DNA of 10,907 bases. Origin: Hyphomicrobiales bacterium (GTDB lineage Bacteria; Pseudomonadota; Alphaproteobacteria; Rhizobiales; HXMU1428-3). A program made the translations under genes and the position numbers. The notes under the pieces are model-generated. The model was not told the DNA's origin and searched no databases. It saw only the letters and a program-made list of their open reading frames with translations. Location: the NCBI GenBank assembly GCA_021775385.1, contig JAJFHW010000360.1:1-10907 (forward strand), in the 5' to 3' direction. Positions 3,895 through 10,907 of the stretch are shown in pieces (the first letter of the stretch is position 1; each line of letters starts with the position of its first letter).

Positions 3895-6579
3895 CTATCC
3901 AAGCTCTTTCATCCGCTCTAGAGCAGCTTCAAGCTGCTCCTTTGTCTCGGTTTCTTCAGCCAAGCGACGCTTTTGTTCAACAATCACATCTTCTGGTGCT
4001 TTTGATAAGAATTGCTCATTTGATAACTTACCCGAAAGCTTCTTAATCTCACCGCTCACTTTACCAAGCTCTTTATTCAAGCGAGCAACTTCAGCGCCTA
4101 CATCAATAACGCCCTTGAGAGAAAGCGCAGCAATTGCCTCACCCATCACCACTTGCACAGACCCCGTCGGCACCTCTGTGCCAAAGCTTATATCTTCAAG
4201 CCGCGCCATGTGTTTAATGGTGTTTTCATGTCTATTCGTCCAATTGGTCGTTTGCTCATTTGCAGAAACCATAACAAGCGGCATTTTTGCGCCAGCTGGC
4301 ACATTCATTTCCGAGCGAGCCGAACGAATATCCGAAATCAATTTAATCAACCAGCTAATCTCTTGACTAGCGGCCTCATCAACCAAGCCTTCATGAGTTG
4401 GCCACTCAGCTTTAATCAACATGGTAGAGCGCTCACGTCTCTGCCCTTCAACTCCGAGTTCACCAAGGCGCTGCCAACGTTCTTCCGTCATAAATGGCAT
4501 GAAAGGGTGCAACAGTTTCATCATCTCATCCAAAACCCAAGCCGTCACAGCTCGCGTTTCTTCAATCTCAGCTTCAGTACCAGATGAGAAAATTGGCTTC
4601 GATAATTCAACATACCAATCACAATACGTATTCCAGATAAAATGATAAATACTCGAAGCGGCATCATTAAACCGGTAATTCTCAATCGCCGTTGTGATTT
4701 TCTTGGACGCTGTTTCAACCTCACCAACAATCCAGCGATTAATGGTCAGGTCAAGAGATTTGACGTCAACAGGACGCTCACCAACACATTCATTCATCTC
4801 AGCAAAACGCGCCGCATTCCAAAGCTTCGTCGCAAAATTCCGATAACCTGCAACCCGCTCAATAGACATAGACACATCACGCCCAGGTGCCGCCATAGCC
4901 GCCATAGTAAAGCGCAGCGCATCAGCGCCATATTCATCAACAAGCGGTAACGGATCAATCACATTGCCTTTTGATTTTGACATCTTCTTACCGTGCTCAT
5001 CACGAACAAGCGCATGAATATAAACCGTATCAAACGGCACCTCATCCATGAAGTGAATGCCCATCATCATCATCCGCGCCACCCAAAAAAAGATGATGTC
5101 AAAGGCAGTCGACAATGTTGCCGTTGGGTAATAGCGCGCAAGTTCAGGCGTCTTCTCAGGCCATCCAAGTGTTGAGAAAGACCAAAGCGCAGATGAAAAC
5201 CACGTATCAAGTACATCTTCATCACGGGTCAGCTCTTTAACTTCACCATAATGCTTATCAGCCAATGCTTGTGCTTCATCTGAAGATTGCGCAACGAAAA
5301 CTTTCCCATCAGGACCATACCAAGCCGGGATCTGGTGCCCCCACCATAATTGGCGAGAAATACACCACGGCTGAATATTGTTCATCCACTCAAAATAAGT
5401 CTTGTCCCAATTGGCAGGTACAAACTTCGTCTTGCCAGACTTCACAGCATCAATCGCAGGCTTCGCTAAAACTTCAGCGTTCACATACCACTGGTCAGTG
5501 AGCCAGGGCTCAATCACAACTTCAGACCTGTCACCGTAAGGAACAGTCAATTCATGATCTTCTACCTTTTCAAGAAGACCTAGACTGTCCATTTCAGCGA
5601 CAATCTTTTTGCGAGCAGCAAACCGTTCCATGCCTTGATATTCTTCAGGCACGTTTTCATTAAGGTGCGCCGTTTGATCAAAAATGTTGATCATCTCTAA
5701 GTTCTGACGGCGGCCAACTTCAAAATCATTAAAGTCATGCGCCGGTGTCATCTTCACCGCACCAGAACCCTGCTCAGGATCAGGATATTCATCAGCAACA
5801 ATCGGAATAAGCCGATCAGTAATCGGCAAACGCACTTGCTTACCAACCAAATCTTTATAACGCTCGTCAGAAGGATGCACCGCAACACCGGTGTCACCAA
5901 GCATTGTCTCAGGCCGCGTTGTTGCCACAACAATAAACTGGTCCGTACCTTCAATCGGGTATTTAAAATGCCACATGTGGCCATTGGTTTCGCGCGGCTC
6001 AACTTCAAGATCAGAAATCGCTGTGAGAAGTTTCGGGTCCCAGTTCACCAGGCGCTTGTCCTTATAAATCAGCCCTTCATTATAAAGATCAACAAACACT
6101 TTCAGAACAGCTTTCGACAAGCCTTCATCCATGGTGAAACGCTCACGTGACCAATCACAAGACGAGCCAAGCCGGCGCAACTGATTAACAATCGTGCCAC
6201 CAGATGTTTCTTTCCATTCCCACACTTTTTCTAAGAATTTTTCCCGGCCCAAATCACGGCGTCCCGGCAAACCTTGCTCAGCCAATTGGCGCTCAACCAC
6301 CATCTGCGTGGCAATGCCCGCATGATCAGTTCCCGCTTGCCATAAAACATTCTTGCCCCGCATCCGCTCAAAGCGAATAAGCACATCTTGCAGTGAATTA
6401 TTCAGCGCATGGCCCATATGCAAAGAACCGGTGACATTGGGCGGAGGGATGACAATACAAAAATTGTCTTCCCTTTCTTTCTTATTCTCATCAGTCCCGG
6501 CAGCAAATGCGCCAGATTGTTCCCAAGATGAATAAATCCGCTCTTCAATATCTTGCGGTTGATATGTTTTTTCAAGCAT
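3895..6579 (-). CDS. valS: Valyl-tRNA synthetase
   Basis: 894 residues from the chosen start, full length. It charges tRNA-Val with valine using ATP in the cytoplasm and hydrolyses mischarged Thr-tRNA-Val. In order: the HIGH motif as HMGH at residues 54-57 (PPPNVTGSLHMGH); the editing domain with TTRPETMLGDTGVAVHP at about 217; the valine-site segment DTWFSSALWSFSTLGWP at about 458; KMSKS at 532-536 (GKKMSKSKGN); the anticodon-binding helical domain (about 620-780); and the C-terminal coiled coil (about 825-894, LNKELGKVSGEIKKLSGKL) typical of ValRS. I chose the ATG at 6577-6579 because MLEKTYQPQDIEERIY matches the usual ValRS beginning. The frame continues to a TTG at 6630, but the extra 17 residues look unlike the family. 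The ribosome site before the ATG is weak (TTAGAAAA). Confidence 0.97.
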   Translation of the reverse strand: MLEKTYQPQDIEERIYSSWEQSGAFAAGTDENKKEREDNFCIVIPPPNVTGSLHMGHALNNSLQDVLIRFERMRGKNVLWQAGTDHAGIATQMVVERQLAEQGLPGRRDLGREKFLEKVWEWKETSGGTIVNQLRRLGSSCDWSRERFTMDEGLSKAVLKVFVDLYNEGLIYKDKRLVNWDPKLLTAISDLEVEPRETNGHMWHFKYPIEGTDQFIVVATTRPETMLGDTGVAVHPSDERYKDLVGKQVRLPITDRLIPIVADEYPDPEQGSGAVKMTPAHDFNDFEVGRRQNLEMINIFDQTAHLNENVPEEYQGMERFAARKKIVAEMDSLGLLEKVEDHELTVPYGDRSEVVIEPWLTDQWYVNAEVLAKPAIDAVKSGKTKFVPANWDKTYFEWMNNIQPWCISRQLWWGHQIPAWYGPDGKVFVAQSSDEAQALADKHYGEVKELTRDEDVLDTWFSSALWSFSTLGWPEKTPELARYYPTATLSTAFDIIFFWVARMMMMGIHFMDEVPFDTVYIHALVRDEHGKKMSKSKGNVIDPLPLVDEYGADALRFTMAAMAAPGRDVSMSIERVAGYRNFATKLWNAARFAEMNECVGERPVDVKSLDLTINRWIVGEVETASKKITTAIENYRFNDAASSIYHFIWNTYCDWYVELSKPIFSSGTEAEIEETRAVTAWVLDEMMKLLHPFMPFMTEERWQRLGELGVEGQRRERSTMLIKAEWPTHEGLVDEAASQEISWLIKLISDIRSARSEMNVPAGAKMPLVMVSANEQTTNWTNRHENTIKHMARLEDISFGTEVPTGSVQVVMGEAIAALSLKGVIDVGAEVARLNKELGKVSGEIKKLSGKLSNEQFLSKAPEDVIVEQKRRLAEETETKEQLEAALERMKELG

Positions 6580-6966
6580 TTTTCTAACTGAAATCCCGTT
6601 TTTAGGCCCCAATAGCCCGTCTATTCGCAAATGTTAGGTATAGATCTCCGGTGGTACGCCGCTCATGCCTCTATGTCAACTAAGCAGTTACAACAGAATC
6701 TCAAACAACTTATTTTCAAAAATAAAAATCCTATCAAGAGAAGTTAACTTTACTGAAAAAAAGTCATTTTTGATTAACTGCCCGTTACCTTTTAATCATC
6801 ACCTTCATTTCTTACTCAAGAAAAAGAACAGTATTAATCACAAACAACACTGTTGCTCAAAGAACAAATTCGTTGTCACAAAGCATTACAGCCATGACAA
6901 TTAAGTTGACCGCAGCAATTAAAAATGAAATTGATCAAAAACAATCATTATTATTTAGGAGTCAAA
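6580..6966. other. Divergent intergenic region between valS and the small membrane-protein gene
   Basis: 387 bases with no supported gene. On the minus strand there is a perfect TTGACA at 6674-6679, but the hexamer 17 bases downstream (TACCAC) is a poor -10, so the valS promoter is uncertain. On the plus strand a usable promoter for the 88-residue gene is TTGTCA (6873-6878), 17 bases, GACAAT (6896-6901). I see no stable long hairpin, attenuator or RNA gene here. Confidence 0.5.
6873..6901 (+). promoter_or_regulatory. Candidate promoter of the small membrane-protein gene
   Basis: TTGTCA (6873-6878) and GACAAT (6896-6901) are separated by 17 bases, 5/6 and 4/6 matches to sigma70 hexamers. The start of transcription would be near 6908, leaving a leader of about 60 bases before the ATG at 6967. 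Confidence 0.35.
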
Positions 6967-7233
6967 ATGATTATTTGGAATGGATGGGGATTTATTGTCG
7001 CGATTATTCTCGCAGCATGCCTAGTTGGGGGACAATTCGTTATAGGAGACACCTGGGCGGATAATCGTTGGGCACAATCAGGAGCACTGTTATTAGCTGC
7101 TATTATAACATTCGGTGTCGATCGACTTTTTTTCTCTAAAAGTCATAACAACAGTTTATTTTTCATACCTCTTCGTTTTTGGCCGGTGATAATAATAGCG
7201 CTGGCTATAGCACTTCAATTTGCAACCTTTTAA
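6967..7233 (+). CDS. Small inner-membrane protein of unknown function
   Basis: 88 residues with three predicted membrane helices: about 6-26 (GWGFIVAIILAACLVGGQF), 38-55 (SGALLLAAIITFGVDRLF) and 67-87 (FFIPLRFWPVIIIALAIAL). The start MIIWNGWG and the block NNSLFFIPLRFW resemble a family of small uncharacterised proteobacterial membrane proteins that I recall with an 'FFIPM.YW' motif; no function is known to me. The ATG at 6967 is preceded by AGGAG (6957-6961), ideal spacing. The frame could be extended 14 codons to 6925, but that start has no ribosome site. It has its own promoter candidate and strong hairpin, and is on the strand opposite to the valS/popZ/tolC block, so it is probably a separate unit. 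Confidence 0.85.
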   Translation: MIIWNGWGFIVAIILAACLVGGQFVIGDTWADNRWAQSGALLLAAIITFGVDRLFFSKSHNNSLFFIPLRFWPVIIIALAIALQFATF

Positions 7234-7242
7234 AAGCACAAC

Positions 7243-7283
7243 ATCTCCCCTTATTCGTAGTTAATAAGGGGAGATTAATTATA
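7243..7283 (+). terminator. Strong hairpin terminator after the small membrane-protein gene
   Basis: ATCTCCCCTTATT (7243-7255) pairs perfectly over 13 bp with AATAAGGGGAGAT (7263-7275), 7-nt loop, starting 10 bases past the stop codon. The following TAATTAT tract is a poor T-run, but the stem is long and GC-rich at its core. The A/T-rich flanks may let it serve both strands. Confidence 0.7.
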
Positions 7284-7397
7284 TCTACAAACCTAACTAG
7301 CGATCACCGCAATAAAAGCTTCAGATGTATGAAAGTTTCGATAAATAAAATCTTAACGACATGAAACACTGAACCAAACTAGCTTCAACGAACCAAC

Positions 7398-7424
7398 AAA
7401 AAAGGCCGCTTAAAAAAGCAGCCT
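7398..7424 (-). terminator. Intrinsic terminator of the popZ-like gene
   Basis: On the minus strand AGGCTGCTT (7416-7424) pairs with AAGCGGCCT (7403-7411) across a T4 loop, with one T-G pair, followed by T6 ending at 7398. It lies about 50 bases past the stop codon and separates the popZ-like gene from valS, so these two are not one transcript. Nothing further is seen in 7284-7397. Confidence 0.85.
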
Positions 7425-7475
7425 CATTAACTATCGTAATTTTGTTGTCACGGCCTTGTAAACAGCCTCAAAGAC

Positions 7476-9233
7476 CTACCACTTATTCGGGTCAATCTTG
7501 CCGGTCTCTTCGTCAACCACGCCTTTTAAAAGCTCTGGCAAGTTGCGCTCTAACCAATCGCGAAGCAATGGCTTCAAGAGTTGTTTCACAATCTCTTCCA
7601 GATTGTTCTTCATCTCAACTGGCAGCTGATCACCCATAGCACCAGGTAGTGGCGCATCACCTTGCCCATGAACCGCTGGCAAAACAGGTCTAAACCCAGA
7701 CGGCACAGGGAGCATATCAGAACCACCTTGAGGCCCACCTAATTGCGGCGCACCCATATGACCTTGCACTGCCATTTGCCCCTGTTGTCCTTGCATCATT
7801 TGCCCTTGCATTTGATGTGGCGTAGGAGCTTGCCCCATTTGTGCCTGCCCCATTGGAGCCTGGCCCATTGAAGAATGAGCTTGTCCCTGAACTAATTGTC
7901 CAGGATGAGGCATTTGCCCCTGTTGACCAGGATGCTGACCAGCTTGTTGGCCAGCCTGTTGCATACCACGCATCTGAGCTTGTTGCTGCATTTGCGGGTT
8001 ATACTGTGCTTGCTGTTGCATTTGTTGCTGCTGACCAGCTTGACCTTCAGAAAGCTGTTGGTCAGGAGATTGTTGAACAGAAGGTTGCTGAGTTGACAGA
8101 TTTAAACTGGTATCCGCTTGGCTCAGTGCCTGCCCCATAGCAATATCATGCTCTAAACGAGGGTCATGACCGCCCATCAATTCGGAACGCGGTTGTTCCC
8201 CTGCTTGCGGGTTCTCACCTGCCAAATGTTGGCCAGTTTGTTGCTGGGCCATTTGTTGTTGATCCATTTGCCCCATAGCCGCATTTAAGCCCGGAGCTTC
8301 AGCATCAGCCGCAAACCCAGGGTGCGGAACACCCGATTGAGGAGCAGCCTTGCCCTCAAGATTACCACTAAATTGCGGCTGGCCTTGATCAAGTGGAACA
8401 ATAGGTTGATCAGCATTTGTAGAAAAACTATCCATTCCTTCAGGAGTTAGCCCTTCAGGCGCACCCATGGAAGGAGACAAAGAGGCAGATAAAGGGTCAG
8501 GCATCCCACCATTAGCATCCCCTAAAGGTGATTGCCCTCGAAGTTCATTTTGCATCTGAGTTTGAGCAGCCGCTTGCTCCATGCCTGCATCATTTAATCC
8601 AGCATCACCTAAACCGCGTGTCATCTGATCAACCGAAGTATCCGGTGCAAAAGTGTCTGCTACTTGTGAGGCAGGAAGACCAATATCTCCGCCCATATTA
8701 GCTAACCCGGCATCACCCCCCATACCGCTAAAGATATCATCAAGCTTAGAAGCAGCATCTTGCGCTGATTGCCCATTCATTTGCTCTTGATGAGAGACCT
8801 GCCCTTGCGGAGCCATTTGTCCTTGAGGGGCCATTTGCTCTTGCGGGTTCATCTGTCCTTGTTGAGGCTGTTCTTGCCCCTGCAACAAAGGATTAATTGC
8901 CCCTTGATTTTGATCAGGTGCAGGGTTGTGAGAAGGGTTTTGAGTAGGCACCGGCGCTTGCCCAACAGCACCTTGATCTAAACCAGCAGGATCTAAGCCG
9001 GCTTGTGGCTGAGGAGCGGAAACAACTTGAGTAAGATCCATGATACCATCATCAAGCGCATCACTTGGTGCACCAGAAGTATCCCCTCCCTGAGGTGTCA
9101 TCCCTGGCGCAGATTCAAGATTAGAACCCACTTGAGAGTTGGCCTCACCACTACTCTCCCCCTCAATCATACTCTTAATAGATGCCAGAAGGTCATCCAT
9201 TGATACATTGGGAGCTTGGCCGCTACTGCTCAT
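7476..9233 (-). CDS. popZ: PopZ/DUF2497-like polar organising protein with very long Gln/Met-rich linker
   Basis: 585 residues; Caulobacter PopZ has about 177. PopZ self-assembles at cell poles and tethers the chromosome origin through ParB and other clients. Here the N-terminal client-binding helix is seen at about 9-25 (NVSMDDLLASIKSMIEG), followed by a short IMDLTQVV at 64-71 like the 'LeLTdvv' motif of DUF2497 proteins. The C-terminal oligomerisation helices are at about 541-573 (NLEEIVKQLLKPLLRDWLERNLPELL). Between them lie some 460 low-complexity residues: mildly acidic and Gly/Asp/Pro-rich first, then strongly Gln/Met/Gly-rich from about 325 to 500, with short tandem repeats. The end (EETGKIDPNKW) differs from the basic tail I expect in the family. 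ATG at 9231-9233 has GAGG nine bases upstream. Its place between tolC and valS is the usual alphaproteobacterial one. Confidence 0.88.
   Translation of the reverse strand: MSSSGQAPNVSMDDLLASIKSMIEGESSGEANSQVGSNLESAPGMTPQGGDTSGAPSDALDDGIMDLTQVVSAPQPQAGLDPAGLDQGAVGQAPVPTQNPSHNPAPDQNQGAINPLLQGQEQPQQGQMNPQEQMAPQGQMAPQGQVSHQEQMNGQSAQDAASKLDDIFSGMGGDAGLANMGGDIGLPASQVADTFAPDTSVDQMTRGLGDAGLNDAGMEQAAAQTQMQNELRGQSPLGDANGGMPDPLSASLSPSMGAPEGLTPEGMDSFSTNADQPIVPLDQGQPQFSGNLEGKAAPQSGVPHPGFAADAEAPGLNAAMGQMDQQQMAQQQTGQHLAGENPQAGEQPRSELMGGHDPRLEHDIAMGQALSQADTSLNLSTQQPSVQQSPDQQLSEGQAGQQQQMQQQAQYNPQMQQQAQMRGMQQAGQQAGQHPGQQGQMPHPGQLVQGQAHSSMGQAPMGQAQMGQAPTPHQMQGQMMQGQQGQMAVQGHMGAPQLGGPQGGSDMLPVPSGFRPVLPAVHGQGDAPLPGAMGDQLPVEMKNNLEEIVKQLLKPLLRDWLERNLPELLKGVVDEETGKIDPNKW
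7824..7868 (-). repeat. Three tandem 15-bp units in the popZ-like gene (M-G-Q-A-P/Q)
   Basis: Units 7824-7838, 7839-7853 and 7854-7868 encode MGQAP, MGQAQ and MGQAP. Codon differences between the units show they are not very recent copies. They lie in the Gln/Met-rich part of the linker. Confidence 0.75.
8766..8855 (-). repeat. Five tandem 18-bp units in the popZ-like gene (Q-M-x-P-Q-G)
   Basis: Residues 127-156 read as five hexapeptides: QMNPQE, QMAPQG, QMAPQG, QVSHQE, QMNGQS. The central two are identical in protein but differ in codons. Such in-frame units let the disordered linker change length between strains. Confidence 0.75.
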
Positions 9234-9354
9234 CCTATGTTACCTCAAAAAATCTTTCTTGTTCAGACATGCTAATCGTGAACACATAGTTATCTAACTA
9301 TATGACACAAGCCCTCAAGCAAATCGAACAAATTGATTCAATTACACACAATTC

Positions 9355-9360
9355 ATTATA
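9355..9360 (-). promoter_or_regulatory. Possible -10 element for the popZ-like gene
   Basis: A perfect minus-strand TATAAT lies about 120 bases before the popZ-like ATG, in the 177-base gap after tolC. No good -35 is found at 16-18 bases (ATATTT region), so support is weak. No hairpin terminator for tolC was seen in this gap. Confidence 0.3.
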
Positions 9361-9410
9361 TCTACATATAACTGGTTAAATATATAACCCCAATTTGAAT
9401 AGAGAAACTG

Positions 9411-10859
9411 TTATTTTAAAGAAGTTCGACGATCAAATACACCTTCAGTTAAAAAGATGCCGCGTCTATCTAGCTCAGGGTCGTTTATATCCCCTCCACG
9501 CCACTTCCTATCAACCCGAGAGAAGTTCTCCACAGGATCATAAATAACTGTTGATACCGGAAGTGTTGACACAGAAAGGCGCCCCATAGCCACAAGTAAA
9601 TTATATTCAGCAACAACCACATCTCGCTGAGATGTCACTAAATTAACCTGACTATCAAGATAGTCCTGCTCAGCATCCAAAACATCGAGAACAGTACGTT
9701 GCCCAACCTTTTCCTCTTCCCTCACCCCGGAAAGAGCCGTTCTATTAGCCCGAACAGCCACTTGATTGGCCTCAATTTGAGCCCGTGCAGCTTCTAATTG
9801 ACCAAAAGCTGATATCACAGAAGATCGAACCTGAACGCGCGCCTGAGTTAGCTCAGCCCGGCGCTGCAGCACAACCTGCTTCGCTTGCCGAATGCGCGAA
9901 TAGACAGCACCACCTTGATAAAGCGGCACGCGAGCTCTTGCTGTAATCGAGCCCACGTTACTTTCATCCGTAAACCGAGAGCTATCAAAGTTCTGCGAAT
10001 ATTGCGCTTCAAGGCTAACCTCAGGCAATCGTTCACCTTCAATCACCCTAATATTTTGCCGCGCTGCCTTTTCTAAAAACACAGCTGATTCAATTGCAGG
10101 GTGCTCCGCTAAGCCCCAATCAATTGCTTCAGTTTGAGAACGTGGCAAATATTTACGGATAGAACCTGGACGCCCCAAACGACCTGGCCGATGACCAATA
10201 ATACGCTGATACTCTGCCTGTGCCGTTTTCAAATTAGCACGTGCCAAATTAACAGCAGAAACAGCAGCACTGCGCCGCGCTCTTGCTTGCGCCACATCAG
10301 TTGTCGTCACTTCTCCAACAGAAAAACGATCCTGCGTTGCTTTCAACTGTCTTGTCAGTACTGAAAGATTATTTTGCCGAAGACGCAAAACAGCAACTTC
10401 ACGAACCACATTCATAAAACTGGCAACCGCATCTAGAAGCACTGTTTGCTCAACACTTCTCAAGCTTGCCCGCCCAGCCAAAACATTAGATTTCGCCTGA
10501 CGAATGCCATTGATGGTCCTAAAGCCTCTAAAAAGAGGCTGCGATACAGTAACAGAATATCCATAAGGAGAGACACGACCATCGGAAAGAGAGCGAGGTC
10601 GTGTTGTAGAATCTTGGCTACCAACTTGCCCATCAAGCGTTACGTTCGGACGATAACCAGCGCGCGCCTGAGCAACACCCTCATCTGTTGCCCGCAATCG
10701 CGCGCGTTCTGCGCGCAAAGTCGGATTATAGTCATAAGCAGAACCCAGCGCTTTATTGATCGTTTCAGCTTTGAGCGTATCAACAGACCCAAAAATCAAC
10801 AAAGAAACTGCAAGCAGTCCTATCATGGCGAAGAAAAAAACAGAAGAAGCCTGCTTCAA
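9411..10859 (-). CDS. tolC: TolC-family outer-membrane efflux/secretion channel
   Basis: 482 residues from the TTG at 10857-10859, full length for the family. TolC proteins form trimeric outer-membrane channels with a periplasmic helical tunnel, used by RND/ABC efflux pumps and type I secretion. The sequence shows a signal peptide (hydrophobic core about 7-26, likely cut after Ala31, LKA/ET) and the two internal OEP repeats. The first starts near TINKALGSAYDYNPTLRAERAR, ending in YRPNVTLDGQVG; the second starts near AIDWGLAEHPAIESAV, ending in LPEVSLEAQYSQNF. Long coiled-coil helices follow each (SVLTRQLKATQDRFSVGEVTTTDVAQAR; RANRTALSGVREEEKVGQRTVLDVLDAEQ, given in part). The start is unsure: GAGG is only 3 bases before the TTG, and the frame stays open to 10907, so the real start may lie outside the window. 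No dedicated pump genes are beside it. Confidence 0.93.
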   Translation of the reverse strand: MKQASSVFFFAMIGLLAVSLLIFGSVDTLKAETINKALGSAYDYNPTLRAERARLRATDEGVAQARAGYRPNVTLDGQVGSQDSTTRPRSLSDGRVSPYGYSVTVSQPLFRGFRTINGIRQAKSNVLAGRASLRSVEQTVLLDAVASFMNVVREVAVLRLRQNNLSVLTRQLKATQDRFSVGEVTTTDVAQARARRSAAVSAVNLARANLKTAQAEYQRIIGHRPGRLGRPGSIRKYLPRSQTEAIDWGLAEHPAIESAVFLEKAARQNIRVIEGERLPEVSLEAQYSQNFDSSRFTDESNVGSITARARVPLYQGGAVYSRIRQAKQVVLQRRAELTQARVQVRSSVISAFGQLEAARAQIEANQVAVRANRTALSGVREEEKVGQRTVLDVLDAEQDYLDSQVNLVTSQRDVVVAEYNLLVAMGRLSVSTLPVSTVIYDPVENFSRVDRKWRGGDINDPELDRRGIFLTEGVFDRRTSLK

Positions 10860-10907
10860 AGACCTCAGCTTAGAAGCTAAAAAAACCAGCTCGTTCTGAG
10901 GTTTATG

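Noticed and set aside
4115..6150. Plus-strand open frames of 60-137 codons inside valS
   Set aside because: They mirror valS codons, have no ribosome sites, and give no recognisable protein; the same holds for open frames inside popZ and tolC.
6580..6630. In-frame extension of valS to a TTG at 6628-6630
   Set aside because: The 17 extra residues do not resemble ValRS N termini, and the nearest GGAG is about 17 bases from the TTG.
6875..6881. Second TGTCACA, upstream of the small membrane-protein gene
   Set aside because: The bases 16 positions on read ACAA instead of CGTC/TGTC, so the ECF41-like pair is incomplete; likely chance.
6925..6966. Earlier ATG at 6925 for the small membrane-protein gene
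   Set aside because: It has no ribosome site, while ATG 6967 has a perfect AGGAG and begins the family-like MIIWNGWG.
7740..8860. Repeated short motifs that might suggest a CRISPR array or satellite
   Set aside because: They are in-frame coding repeats of 15 and 18 bp encoding Gln/Met-rich peptides in the popZ-like gene, with no spacers of fixed length.

Overview
The window looks like a chromosomal segment of a fairly AT-rich alphaproteobacterium, probably in or near the Rhizobiales. The evidence is a gene block that I recall as common in this class: a TolC-family outer-membrane protein, a PopZ/DUF2497 polar organising protein, then valyl-tRNA synthetase, all on the minus strand (10859 down to 3895). 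I would not name a genus from the sequence alone.

Layout from left to right. (1) The 3' end of an M48 metallopeptidase on the plus strand (3-377) ends in a hairpin terminator. (2) A minus-strand SnoaL/NTF2-like protein (421-813) lies downstream of an ECF-type sigma factor (986-1795). The sigma gene has a promoter-like element TGTCACA-N16-TGTC, very close to the motif I recall for ECF41 sigma factors. (3) A minus-strand quorum-sensing cassette has luxR (2967-3683), luxI (2232-2876) and a 61-codon gene (2050-2235) that overlaps luxI by ATGA, followed by a good intrinsic terminator (1882-1912). (4) valS (3895-6579) has its own terminator. (5) A plus-strand gene for an 88-residue, three-helix membrane protein (6967-7233) has a strong hairpin after it and sits inside the otherwise minus-strand block. 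(6) popZ-like (7476-9233) and tolC-like (9411-10859, frame open to the window end) follow.

How the parts may work together. The LuxI protein carries all the invariant residues of acyl-homoserine lactone synthases, and the LuxR protein carries all the signal-pocket and DNA-binding landmarks, so this should be a working signal/receptor pair. The luxR-luxI gap holds two symmetric elements: a perfect 12-bp palindrome suited to an operator, and a 36-nt near-perfect inverted repeat that covers the luxI Shine-Dalgarno sequence. The coupled 61-residue protein is unrecognised and could be an accessory or modulator of the circuit. The sigma factor has no recognisable fused SnoaL domain, but a stand-alone SnoaL-like protein is encoded next to it; ECF41 proteins carry such a domain fused, so this may be a split version. 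PopZ is about three times the length of the Caulobacter protein because of a very long Gln/Met/Gly/Pro-rich middle region between recognisable N- and C-terminal modules.

Most intergenic space is accounted for by terminators, promoters and dyads. The one gap over 300 bases (6580-6966) contains the divergent leaders of valS and the small membrane-protein gene.
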